A stretch of DNA of 5,537 bases from an uncultured Erysipelotrichaceae bacterium (lineage in GTDB: Bacteria; Bacillota_I; Bacilli_A; RF39; UBA660), in assembly GCA_902767005.1 (NCBI GenBank), contig CACXFY010000134.1, positions 1 through 5,537 on the forward strand, in the 5' to 3' direction. A program made the position numbers and the translations under genes. The notes under the pieces were generated by a model. That model made no database searches. It was not told the origin of the DNA and was given only the letters and a program-made list of their open reading frames with translations. Positions 1-5,442 of this stretch are shown one piece after another (within the stretch, counting starts at the first letter, position 1; each line of letters opens with the position of its first letter).

Positions 1-51
1 ATAACCAAGTAAGATTATACCTATGATGATTATTAATAATATACTAGTCAT
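1..51 (-). CDS. Start of an unidentified gene with a hydrophobic N-terminus (partial)
   Basis: Only the first 17 codons are present: MTSILLIIIIGIILLGY, running off the left edge. The ATG at 51-49 is chosen because an excellent Shine-Dalgarno (AAGGAGG) lies 6 bases upstream and a promoter-like -10 box lies just before it. Residues 4-15 are almost entirely Ile/Leu/Gly, so the protein begins with a membrane anchor or signal peptide with no basic n-region. It follows the surface-protein gene on the same strand, separated from it by a terminator, so it probably has its own promoter. Position next to a sortase substrate and an N-terminal membrane anchor would fit a sortase, but any small membrane or exported protein is equally possible. 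The existence of the gene is well supported; its function is unknown from this sequence. Confidence 0.75.
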   Translation of the reverse strand, partial: MTSILLIIIIGIILLGY

Positions 52-55
52 ACTA

Positions 56-64
56 CTCCTCCTT
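56..64 (-). promoter_or_regulatory. Strong ribosome binding site of the leftmost gene
   Basis: On the minus strand the sequence reads AAGGAGGAG, with the AAGGAGG core ending 6 bases before the ATG at 51-49. This is near-perfect complementarity to the 16S rRNA tail and decides the start of the partial gene. It is much stronger than the AAGGA in front of the large surface-protein gene. Confidence 0.85.
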
Positions 65-74
65 AATTTGTAAT

Positions 75-104
75 ATTATATCTTATTTTTTAATTAAAAA
101 ACAA
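75..104 (-). promoter_or_regulatory. Probable sigma-A promoter of the leftmost gene
   Basis: On the minus strand a perfect -10 hexamer TATAAT lies at 80-75. An 18-base spacer separates it from TTGTTT at 104-99, which keeps the TTG of the -35 consensus. The spacer includes most of the 16-base palindrome TTTTTTAATTAAAAAA (101-86). The -35 box overlaps the T-rich tail of the preceding terminator, so the end of one unit and the start of the next are packed together. In such AT-rich DNA chance matches are common. The perfect -10 box and its position before a strong ribosome binding site make the call reasonable. Confidence 0.5.
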
Positions 105-136
105 GAAAAAGAATTATATTAATTATATAATTCTTT
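96..136 (-). terminator. Intrinsic terminator overlapping the surface-protein stop codon
   Basis: Bases 108-119 (AAAGAATTATAT) and 125-136 (ATATAATTCTTT) form a perfect 12-bp inverted repeat with a 5-base loop at 120-124. On the minus strand the stem is followed by TTCTTGTTTTTT (107-96). The stem is AT-rich, but its length and the T-rich tail fit a rho-independent terminator. The TAA stop of the large gene (121-119) lies across the loop and the top of the stem, so the first arm encodes the final residues of the protein. Confidence 0.65.
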
Positions 137-3100
137 CTTTTTCTTTATGAATATAAAACTTATTAAAGTAATTATTAAAATTGTTAGCAATAAGAATAAG
201 CCTTTAGCACTTGTTTTTGGATTTGTTATTGGAGCTTCTATTTTATTTATTATTTTTGCTCCATAGATTATGTTTTGTCCTGTTGGTTCTATCGTAATAT
301 ATCCTTCTTTGCCTCTTTTTTCAAATTTTACTCCGTTTACTTCTTCTATTTCTAACATATCGACAAATTTAAATAATTTGTCTTCTCCTTCAACTGCTTT
401 ATATTCTCCATATGGTAAATCATCAAATTCTAATATACCTTTTGTACTTAGTTTTCCTTCATATAGTTTTCCACTTGTTGTATTTTGTAATTCGAATTTA
501 AAGATATATTCATCTTCTGGATTTACATTATATTGTTTCATTATTTCATTTAGACCAAAGTCATCATATCTCATTTCTCCAGTTTTTGGATCAATATAAC
601 CATTGACGACAGTAAAGTATAATGTTACTGTTGGTACTTCAGTTAATTCATTTGTTACTTCTAGATTTGTTTGATCATAAGTAATATTTTTATATTTGTC
701 TAATGATACTGTTTCTTCTATTGTATAAATATATTTTCTACCATTTGAATCATAAACATCTACATCATTTATAGTATAAGTCCAGATGTTACTATCTCCA
801 CTTAATTCGATAGTTCTATATACCTCTCCATCTTTTAAGACATTAATACTTACATTACTTGGTCTAGTTAAATATTTATTATCTTGATCTAACCATTTTT
901 TCTTAATTATTAAATCTTGTTTTTTATTTAACTTATTAGTAACGCTTAATTCTTCTTCACTATAAGTGATATCACTATAATCTGAATTAAGATTATCTGT
1001 TATTTCTCTAATACTATAAGAACACTTTCTTTGATTATTATCATATTTTGGTACTTCTATTGTAGTTGTCCATGTATTAGTATTTCCAGTTAATGTTAAT
1101 TCTCTATATTCATTATCATTTTGTAGTAAAGTAATCTTTAATTCATCTGGTCTTGTATTATTACTATTATTATCATCTATCCAATTTTTAGTAATAGTTA
1201 AACTAATATTTGTTTTTAATGTATTAGTAATATTATAATTATTTTGGTTATACTCTACTAATCCATATTCTTCTATTTGATTTTCTTCTATTGTATAGTT
1301 ATATTTCACTCCGTTTGAATCATACTTTGGTACTGTTATAGCATTTGTCCAATTATTATTATTAGTTAATGATATACCTCTATATGTTGTATTATTTTGT
1401 AATACATTTACCATAATACTACTTGGTCTTGTATTATAACTATTATTATTATCTACCCAATTCTTTTTAATATTTAGAGTATCATTACCAGATAAAGTAT
1501 TTGTACAAGTATAATTTTCACAACTACTAGTATAATTATTTACATTCACTTCTTCTATAGAATAATTATATTCTCTATTACTATCATCATATACTGGAAC
1601 AGTTATAGTTTTAGTCCATTCATTAGTTGAATAATCTCCAGTAAATGTTACTTCTTGATATAAAGAATTATTTTGTTTAATCTTATATGTTACGTTGCTT
1701 GGTCTAGTTAGATAACTATTATTATTATCTTTCCAAATTTTCTTTAATTCTATTTCTTTCATTAGAGTGTTAGTAATAGAATTATCATTTACTTCTGGCG
1801 TATATTTATATCCATTATCTAGTATTGTTTCTTCTTCTCGTAATGTATAGGCAATAGTATTTCCATCTAGATCATATTTTGGAACACTGATAGTAGTTTT
1901 CCAATGATTAGAATTATTAGGATCTATATTAGTAGTACCTAAAGGTACATCTATAGCTTTAGTAATATCTCCATCTGGTACTACTTGAATATTAATAGTA
2001 TTTGGTCTAAGATTCATACTATTATTATCTTTCCAATACTTATTTATTTCTAAATCAATGTCTATTGGTTCTACTGAATTAGGGAGCGCTACTTTTACAA
2101 TATTAGAGTTTATTCCAGTTATAAAGTCTACTGGTCTTCCTGTTACTGAGTCGATAGCATTCCACTCTGTCCAACATCCATTATAAGCAAGTGTTTTTAG
2201 ATTTTCATCATTAGGTGATTTCATTCTAATTAAGACATAAGTTAGAGAATTAGCTGGTAGAACAGCTGAATTATTATTCTCATCTAAGTATTCAAAAGCT
2301 ATACTTTTTACTTTAGTTTTATCCACACTATTTGTGTATAATTGCCAACTATTATCATCTTTTAGACTACCAGGTTGATCACTTTCTGAATAATAAGTTC
2401 TGATAGTATAGCCTTTACTTTCAGCATAAGATGTATCTATACCTAAGAACTCACCTTTCCATTTATGATAACCTTTTGACGCTTCAATAAACTCCATGTT
2501 AGGATCTTTAGCATAGTTTTCTAATGAATCATAGATTACTAAATTAGTGACATCATTAGTCCCAGTACGGGCTCTTAGTTTGTAAGTATATTCACTATCG
2601 TTTGAAGTTTCTACCTTACCTGTATCAAAATTACTCAAATCAGATTGAACCGATACTTGGACGTCTTGATAAGTAGCCACCGCATTTCTTAGTATGGCCG
2701 TATCCTTTTCCACAGCCAAATACTCATCACTAATTCCATTTTCGTTTATATCTATTGCATCAGAATCTAAACTGCCATCATCTAATGTCATATAATTAAG
2801 ATTTGAGCTACCATTCGTATAATAACTCTGTCCTTCTTGTTTGTGTAGAAATTCTCCATAGCAATTATTTGTATATGTTGAACCAAGTTCCAAATAATTA
2901 TTATAACTAATTTCATAATTATACCTAAATGCTGTGGCATGCTTATCCGGTATATAAGTGCTAAAGATTACAGGAAATTCACTTAAATCTACGCTTATCT
3001 TGATCAGTGTTCTCCCAGTACCTTTCCAATTATTATACACGTTAACAATAGTATTTCTTTTTGCTACTTCAAGATAATCCGAATCATTAATAATTGTTTT

Positions 3101-5368
3101 AGTATATGGACTATATAGTTTTCCACTGAAAGTATCTAGATATTCAGAATTTAAAATATCCTCACTTGTCGATGTAACTTTAATTCCTTCGGGTACTAAA
3201 TCATATAAAACAAATCCCTTAACTGCATCCTTTTCTCCATATTGTTCAGCATATGTCGCATTAAGTGTATAGTGAGTTAAAAAGTCTGCTGAAATAGAAA
3301 AACTACCAGTGTATTTTTCTTCTGATGGATTTTGTACTGTTTCTGATGCAGATTTTCTAACTTTCATCATCGAATCAATATTATGTACAGTATAGTATTC
3401 CCAACTTGAATTTGCTACACTTCTTTGAAGATATGAGCCATATGTTTCTAAGTCATAAGCCGCTATGTTATCATATGTGAACAAGTTGTTATAACTTTCT
3501 ACTGTTGGTTCATTAACCAAAAAATAATTATCATTTTCTTCTAAATACACTTGTAAATAACCAAAGTTATACAAATCTCCTTCTAAAGGAATATCTTCTT
3601 TTATAAATCTTGTACTAGTTCGGATAATATTATAGTCTTCATTAATAGATTCTTTTAAATCATTTATAATGATATAATATCCCACAACTTTATTTTCTAA
3701 TTCAGATAAACTCCATGAATTTGATTTATTTTTGAATGAATCATATTTTATATAGTCATTTTCTCCGGCATATCTTACCCATAATTCACAATCATATTTT
3801 TCTGTTTCTAGTCTTTGGCCATATCCATTTTCAGGATTATAAAAATATATATTGGAGAAATAATAATCATTATCATTTAGTTTCGTAATACTTCCATCGC
3901 TTGCTGTTGAATATAATAAGTCATCTCCAATCTTAACTCTCATTTTTTTTCCTGTATATTTTGCAGATGCATAAAGTGTCCAACTACTTGATGCTTGTAC
4001 ACTGTTATTGATTATATCTTGATACTTCATTTTTGTAGTATCATTTTCTATTTTTCTCAAGGAATATAAACTTCCAGAATAGCCAAATGAGAAGTTATTA
4101 AGATTAACGTTAGTATTGCTACTAGCAATCAGTTCTATATTATCTTCTGTTTGATAGGCCCCATATAACTGAACTTCATTATTAATTAATAGATTGTTAT
4201 TTTGTTCATTGAACTCTGTTTTGGGATATCCTACAATAATAGATCCAATTTTATTACTCAAATTATAAGTGCTGTTGTATCCATTAATTGGTTTTACTGG
4301 TATTATATAAGTACTTTCGGTATCATTTGTATAAGTTGGCTCTATTACATGTCCATTCAAATCATAAACTATACAATTTTTAGGAATTACTTCTTTTAAA
4401 GTAGCTGTTGATTCTTTTACCAGTAATCCTCTTTCATAATAAGGCATTGTTTCATGTGATGTTTTTATAATACCGCTTTTTTTTGAATCCTTGGCATTAA
4501 ATTCATAATTCACCCAAGTATAATCGCTGTAATTTTCTAAATGATCCATCGCTCTTATTTTATTAGCTGTTTTAGTTAGTGAAATCTGACTTTTATGCCA
4601 AGGATGTATATATTCTCTATAGTAAGAAAAATTTATTGTATTCGAATTAATAGAATCATTTTCATTTGTTGAATACAAAGTAGCATGTATTTCTTCGTTT
4701 ATGGTATGCTCGCAAGTATCAGTAAACTCGATTGTTCCTATTGAATTTTGAGTAGAATCTTTTTCGGCTGTTGGAGTAATTACATAAATAATTTGTATAC
4801 TTCCCTCATAATTTGATCTCTCACTAAAGATAACATTATTTGTAAATAAATAATATTGAGTAGTGAAGATATTACTAGCTATATTGCCATACTTGTTCAT
4901 CATTTTTACATTCCAATCATAACCAGAATGTGTGTTATCGTTGGCACTAATATTAATAGATGACTCTATATTATTATTATCTTGTGAAAATAAAATGTTA
5001 GGTATACGTATCTTGATATCATTTAAATTATAATTTTGTATACTATTGGTATTTTTATAATTTATTTGTACAGTAATTCTTCTAGAAGTACCACGGTCGT
5101 ATCCTCCGTTTGATGCATCCCAATTTATTTCTGTTAATGGTGTATTTCCATTGTTTACTGATGAGTCATAGAATACTGTTGATATTTCCCAATTATCTAA
5201 TTCTATTTCATTATCTCCATAGAATACTTTAGCTAAACTAGTTATTACTTTTGAATTGTTTGATACAAAGAACAAAGAAAAAATCATTACTAAAAATAGT
5301 AAGCTTGGAAAGATTACTTTTATTAAAGATTTATAATTATTTTTCTTATAAGTATACTTCTTTATCAT
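119..5368 (-). CDS. Giant sortase-anchored surface protein with five Cna_B repeats (probable adhesin)
   Basis: The protein has 1749 residues and is predicted to be exported and covalently fixed to the cell wall. Order of parts: basic leader and hydrophobic segment (about 1-46); beta-rich extracellular region without a firm family match (47-1100), with DUF11-like motifs near 322-339, 716-733 and 940-952; five Cna_B-type repeats (1104-1202, 1204-1292, 1296-1384, 1387-1480, 1485-1575); a prealbumin-like beta domain (1580-1712); and the sorting signal NPKTS (1716-1720), membrane segment (1723-1741) and KKKKELYN tail. The start ATG has AAGGA 8 bases upstream and places the basic leader correctly; the next Met (28) is inside the hydrophobic segment. 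Each Cna_B repeat keeps Lys, Glu and Asn at the isopeptide positions, so the stalk is probably cross-linked and stable. By family knowledge such proteins bind host matrix, glycans or other cells; the ligand here is unknown. The gene appears monocistronic, between two terminators. It could also be a pilus-type subunit, but no second pilin is visible. Confidence 0.93.
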   Translation of the reverse strand: MIKKYTYKKNNYKSLIKVIFPSLLFLVMIFSLFFVSNNSKVITSLAKVFYGDNEIELDNWEISTVFYDSSVNNGNTPLTEINWDASNGGYDRGTSRRITVQINYKNTNSIQNYNLNDIKIRIPNILFSQDNNNIESSINISANDNTHSGYDWNVKMMNKYGNIASNIFTTQYYLFTNNVIFSERSNYEGSIQIIYVITPTAEKDSTQNSIGTIEFTDTCEHTINEEIHATLYSTNENDSINSNTINFSYYREYIHPWHKSQISLTKTANKIRAMDHLENYSDYTWVNYEFNAKDSKKSGIIKTSHETMPYYERGLLVKESTATLKEVIPKNCIVYDLNGHVIEPTYTNDTESTYIIPVKPINGYNSTYNLSNKIGSIIVGYPKTEFNEQNNNLLINNEVQLYGAYQTEDNIELIASSNTNVNLNNFSFGYSGSLYSLRKIENDTTKMKYQDIINNSVQASSSWTLYASAKYTGKKMRVKIGDDLLYSTASDGSITKLNDNDYYFSNIYFYNPENGYGQRLETEKYDCELWVRYAGENDYIKYDSFKNKSNSWSLSELENKVVGYYIIINDLKESINEDYNIIRTSTRFIKEDIPLEGDLYNFGYLQVYLEENDNYFLVNEPTVESYNNLFTYDNIAAYDLETYGSYLQRSVANSSWEYYTVHNIDSMMKVRKSASETVQNPSEEKYTGSFSISADFLTHYTLNATYAEQYGEKDAVKGFVLYDLVPEGIKVTSTSEDILNSEYLDTFSGKLYSPYTKTIINDSDYLEVAKRNTIVNVYNNWKGTGRTLIKISVDLSEFPVIFSTYIPDKHATAFRYNYEISYNNYLELGSTYTNNCYGEFLHKQEGQSYYTNGSSNLNYMTLDDGSLDSDAIDINENGISDEYLAVEKDTAILRNAVATYQDVQVSVQSDLSNFDTGKVETSNDSEYTYKLRARTGTNDVTNLVIYDSLENYAKDPNMEFIEASKGYHKWKGEFLGIDTSYAESKGYTIRTYYSESDQPGSLKDDNSWQLYTNSVDKTKVKSIAFEYLDENNNSAVLPANSLTYVLIRMKSPNDENLKTLAYNGCWTEWNAIDSVTGRPVDFITGINSNIVKVALPNSVEPIDIDLEINKYWKDNNSMNLRPNTINIQVVPDGDITKAIDVPLGTTNIDPNNSNHWKTTISVPKYDLDGNTIAYTLREEETILDNGYKYTPEVNDNSITNTLMKEIELKKIWKDNNNSYLTRPSNVTYKIKQNNSLYQEVTFTGDYSTNEWTKTITVPVYDDSNREYNYSIEEVNVNNYTSSCENYTCTNTLSGNDTLNIKKNWVDNNNSYNTRPSSIMVNVLQNNTTYRGISLTNNNNWTNAITVPKYDSNGVKYNYTIEENQIEEYGLVEYNQNNYNITNTLKTNISLTITKNWIDDNNSNNTRPDELKITLLQNDNEYRELTLTGNTNTWTTTIEVPKYDNNQRKCSYSIREITDNLNSDYSDITYSEEELSVTNKLNKKQDLIIKKKWLDQDNKYLTRPSNVSINVLKDGEVYRTIELSGDSNIWTYTINDVDVYDSNGRKYIYTIEETVSLDKYKNITYDQTNLEVTNELTEVPTVTLYFTVVNGYIDPKTGEMRYDDFGLNEIMKQYNVNPEDEYIFKFELQNTTSGKLYEGKLSTKGILEFDDLPYGEYKAVEGEDKLFKFVDMLEIEEVNGVKFEKRGKEGYITIEPTGQNIIYGAKIINKIEAPITNPKTSAKGLFLLLTILIITLISFIFIKKKKELYN
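122..223 (-). other. C-terminal sorting signal: NPKTS, membrane segment, basic tail
   Basis: This stretch encodes residues 1716-1749. The NPKTS motif is at 223-209, a hydrophobic segment of about 19 residues (1723-1741) at 202-146, and KKKKELYN at the end. This is the tripartite layout of a sortase substrate. The motif is NPxT-type, not LPxTG. NPxT motifs are known for class B sortases (for example NPQTN) and, from memory, NPKT-type motifs are frequent in gut Firmicutes surface proteins. Cleavage is expected between Thr1719 and Ser1720. Confidence 0.85.
233..631 (-). other. Membrane-proximal beta domain, prealbumin-like (SpaA-type) fold
   Basis: Residues 1580-1712 differ from the five repeats before them. 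The run LPYGEYKAVE (1651-1660) matches the LPxGxYxxxE signature of prealbumin-like/SpaA domains, with Glu1660 in the catalytic position. IINK with Asn1708 fits the last strand that normally supplies the isopeptide Asn. The presumed first strand (TVTLYFTVVNG, 1580-1590) has no lysine, so a canonical isopeptide bond is doubtful. The domain ends 4 residues before the sorting motif and probably sits next to the peptidoglycan. Confidence 0.6.
644..916 (-). repeat. Cna_B repeat 5
   Basis: Residues 1485-1575. It opens with KKKWLD and closes with VTNEL. The expected isopeptide residues are Lys1490, Glu1552 (in YTIEE) and Asn1573. It shares TRPSNV with repeat 2 and the VYDSNGRKYIYTIEE strand pattern with repeat 3. 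It is the only repeat with an extra residue pair (NDVDVYD) in place of the VPKYD motif. Confidence 0.88.
929..1210 (-). repeat. Cna_B repeat 4
   Basis: Residues 1387-1480. It opens with ITKNWID and closes with VTNKL. The expected isopeptide residues are Lys1394, Glu1455 (in YSIRE) and Asn1478. VPKYD at 1439-1443 is shared with repeats 1 and 3. A single cysteine, Cys1449, sits where the other repeats have Tyr, Asn or Ala-type residues before the Glu strand. Confidence 0.88.
1217..1483 (-). repeat. Cna_B repeat 3
   Basis: Residues 1296-1384. It opens with IKKNWVD and closes with ITNTL. The expected isopeptide residues are Lys1302, Glu1362 (in YTIEE) and Asn1382. At DNA level its DNNNS...TRP segment is nearly identical to that of repeat 4 (see findings), suggesting duplication or exchange between them. 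Confidence 0.88.
1493..1759 (-). repeat. Cna_B repeat 2
   Basis: Residues 1204-1292. It opens with LKKIWKD and closes with CTNTL. The expected isopeptide residues are Lys1210, Glu1273 (in YSIEE) and Asn1290. It carries two cysteines, Cys1283 and Cys1288, close to the bond-forming Asn. None of the other repeats has this pair. Confidence 0.88.
1763..2059 (-). repeat. Cna_B repeat 1 (most divergent copy)
   Basis: Residues 1104-1202. It opens with INKYWKD and closes with ITNTL. The expected isopeptide residues are Lys1110, Glu1178 (in YTLRE) and Asn1200. Its middle is longer than in the other copies because of an extra loop around PLGTTNIDPNNSNHW (1142-1156). The W-to-W spacing to the next repeat is 100 residues, against 92-96 between the others. 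As the first repeat it joins the head region to the stalk. Confidence 0.87.
2075..2686 (-). other. Beta-rich module adjoining the stalk (DUF11-like)
   Basis: Residues 895-1098. VTNLVIYDSLENY (940-952) is the phi-x-D-x-L motif of DUF11-like adhesive beta sandwiches. From memory, the runs GIDTSYAESKGY (976-987), KTKVKSIAF (1017-1025) and VLPANSLTYVLIRMKSP (1036-1052) resemble a module that recurs directly before Cna_B repeats in large Firmicutes surface proteins. No isopeptide residues could be assigned. The domain limits are approximate. Confidence 0.45.
2699..3391 (-). other. Beta-rich module with DUF11-like motif and Ca-loop-like motif
   Basis: Residues 660-890. The segment VKGFVLYDLVPEGIKVTS (716-733) has the D-x-[LV]-P-x-G motif typical of DUF11-like domains. 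Near its end lies DINENGISDE (873-882), which resembles an EF-hand or thrombospondin type 3 calcium loop. The module probably forms part of the extended head. Its boundaries are inferred from motif spacing only. Confidence 0.4.
3434..4078 (-). other. Unrecognised region of the head, possible binding module
   Basis: Residues 431-645. It is rich in Tyr, Asn, Asp and Ser, with many alternating beta-strand-like patterns such as GYYIIINDL (563-571) and NFGYLQVYLE (601-610). I cannot assign it to a family. It lies between two DUF11-like modules and lacks their D-x-L-P motif, so it may be an inserted ligand-binding domain. This is an inference from position only. Confidence 0.35.
4079..4591 (-). other. 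First DUF11-like module of the head
   Basis: Residues 260-430. It opens with QISLTKTANK, the usual first strand of DUF11-like modules, and carries ATLKEVIPKNCIVYDLNG (322-339) in the place of the x-L-x-D-x-[LI]-P-x-G motif, here with Glu in place of Asp. It ends with strands around IIVGYPKTEF (377-386) and NEVQLYGAY (397-405). The fold is inferred from pattern, not from a search. Confidence 0.4.
4592..5230 (-). other. N-terminal extracellular module, family not recognised
   Basis: Residues 47-259. Likely beta strands alternate with Asn/Ser/Asp-rich loops, for example RRITVQINYKN (96-106), LNDIKIRIPNILF (115-127) and GSIQIIYVITP (189-199). The pattern resembles the first immunoglobulin-like domain of many Gram-positive adhesins, where ligand binding often lies. 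No ligand-binding or thioester (Cys-Gln) motif is visible: Cys219 is followed by Glu. Confidence 0.35.
5231..5368 (-). other. N-terminal export signal of the surface protein
   Basis: Residues 1-46. A long basic n-region with Lys at 3, 4, 8, 9, 13 and 17 precedes a hydrophobic core from about 15 to 35 (LIKVIFPSLLFLVMIFSLFF). The best -3/-1 match for signal peptidase I is S44-L-A46, before Lys47. This is rather far from the core, so the cleavage point is uncertain. An uncleaved anchor is less likely because the C-terminus already has a sorting signal. Confidence 0.75.
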
Positions 5369-5376
5369 ATTCTCTA

Positions 5377-5381
5377 TCCTT
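5377..5381 (-). promoter_or_regulatory. Ribosome binding site of the surface-protein gene
   Basis: The minus strand reads AAGGA 8 bases before the ATG at 5368-5366. It is a moderate Shine-Dalgarno at normal spacing and supports this start over internal methionines. Confidence 0.65.
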
Positions 5382-5387
5382 ATACAT

Positions 5388-5393
5388 ATTATA
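5388..5393 (-). promoter_or_regulatory. Possible -10 box of the surface-protein gene
   Basis: TATAAT is read on the minus strand, 19 bases before the start codon. The hexamer about 17 bases upstream (TTTCTT at 5416-5411) is a poor -35 box and lies inside the preceding terminator. Transcription from here would leave a leader of only about 12 bases. The surrounding DNA is nearly all A and T, so this may be chance. It is listed because the preceding terminator implies that some promoter must exist nearby, unless the gene depends on readthrough. Confidence 0.3.
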
Positions 5394-5403
5394 TATAATT
5401 ATT

Positions 5404-5442
5404 AAAAAAAAAGAAACTGTTAAATATATGTAACTGTTTCTT
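5404..5442 (-). terminator. Intrinsic terminator of the upstream nitroreductase-like gene
   Basis: AAGAAACTGTTA (5411-5422) pairs with TAACTGTTTCTT (5431-5442) with one T-T mismatch (5418/5435) and an 8-base loop. On the minus strand it runs into nine Ts (5412-5404). The TAA stop of the upstream gene (5422-5420) lies inside the stem. Polarity and T-run fit termination of minus-strand transcription before the surface-protein gene. Confidence 0.8.

Noticed and set aside
270..599. 109-codon open frame on the plus strand
   Set aside because: It is antisense to the membrane-proximal domain of the surface protein. Its low-complexity Ser/Phe/Pro composition is what the reverse of a Glu/Lys/Gly-rich coding strand gives, and it has no ribosome binding site.
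1440..1460. ATT triplet run that might be a microsatellite
   Set aside because: It simply encodes the Asn run in the conserved W-x-D-N-N-N motif and recurs in each Cna_B repeat, so coding constraint explains it.
4211..4240. VGYPK (residues 379-383) resembling a pilin motif (VxVYPK)
   Set aside because: The upstream Trp and spacing of the motif are absent, and the YPK run falls in an ordinary strand of a DUF11-like module. There is no adjacent pilin gene or visible pilin sortase to support polymerisation.
4202..4399. 65-codon open frame on the plus strand
   Set aside because: It lies antisense inside the large gene and has no Shine-Dalgarno or recognisable motif; it is a by-product of AT-rich coding on the other strand.
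4709..4714. Possible thioester adhesin domain around Cys219
   Set aside because: Thioester domains need a Cys-Gln bond partner within characteristic motifs. The residue after Cys219 is Glu and none of the surrounding motif is present.
5251..5433. 60-codon open frame on the plus strand across the intergenic region
   Set aside because: It crosses a terminator and overlaps the ends of two minus-strand genes; its composition (Lys/Tyr/Ile/Leu/Ser) is random-like and it has no ribosome binding site.
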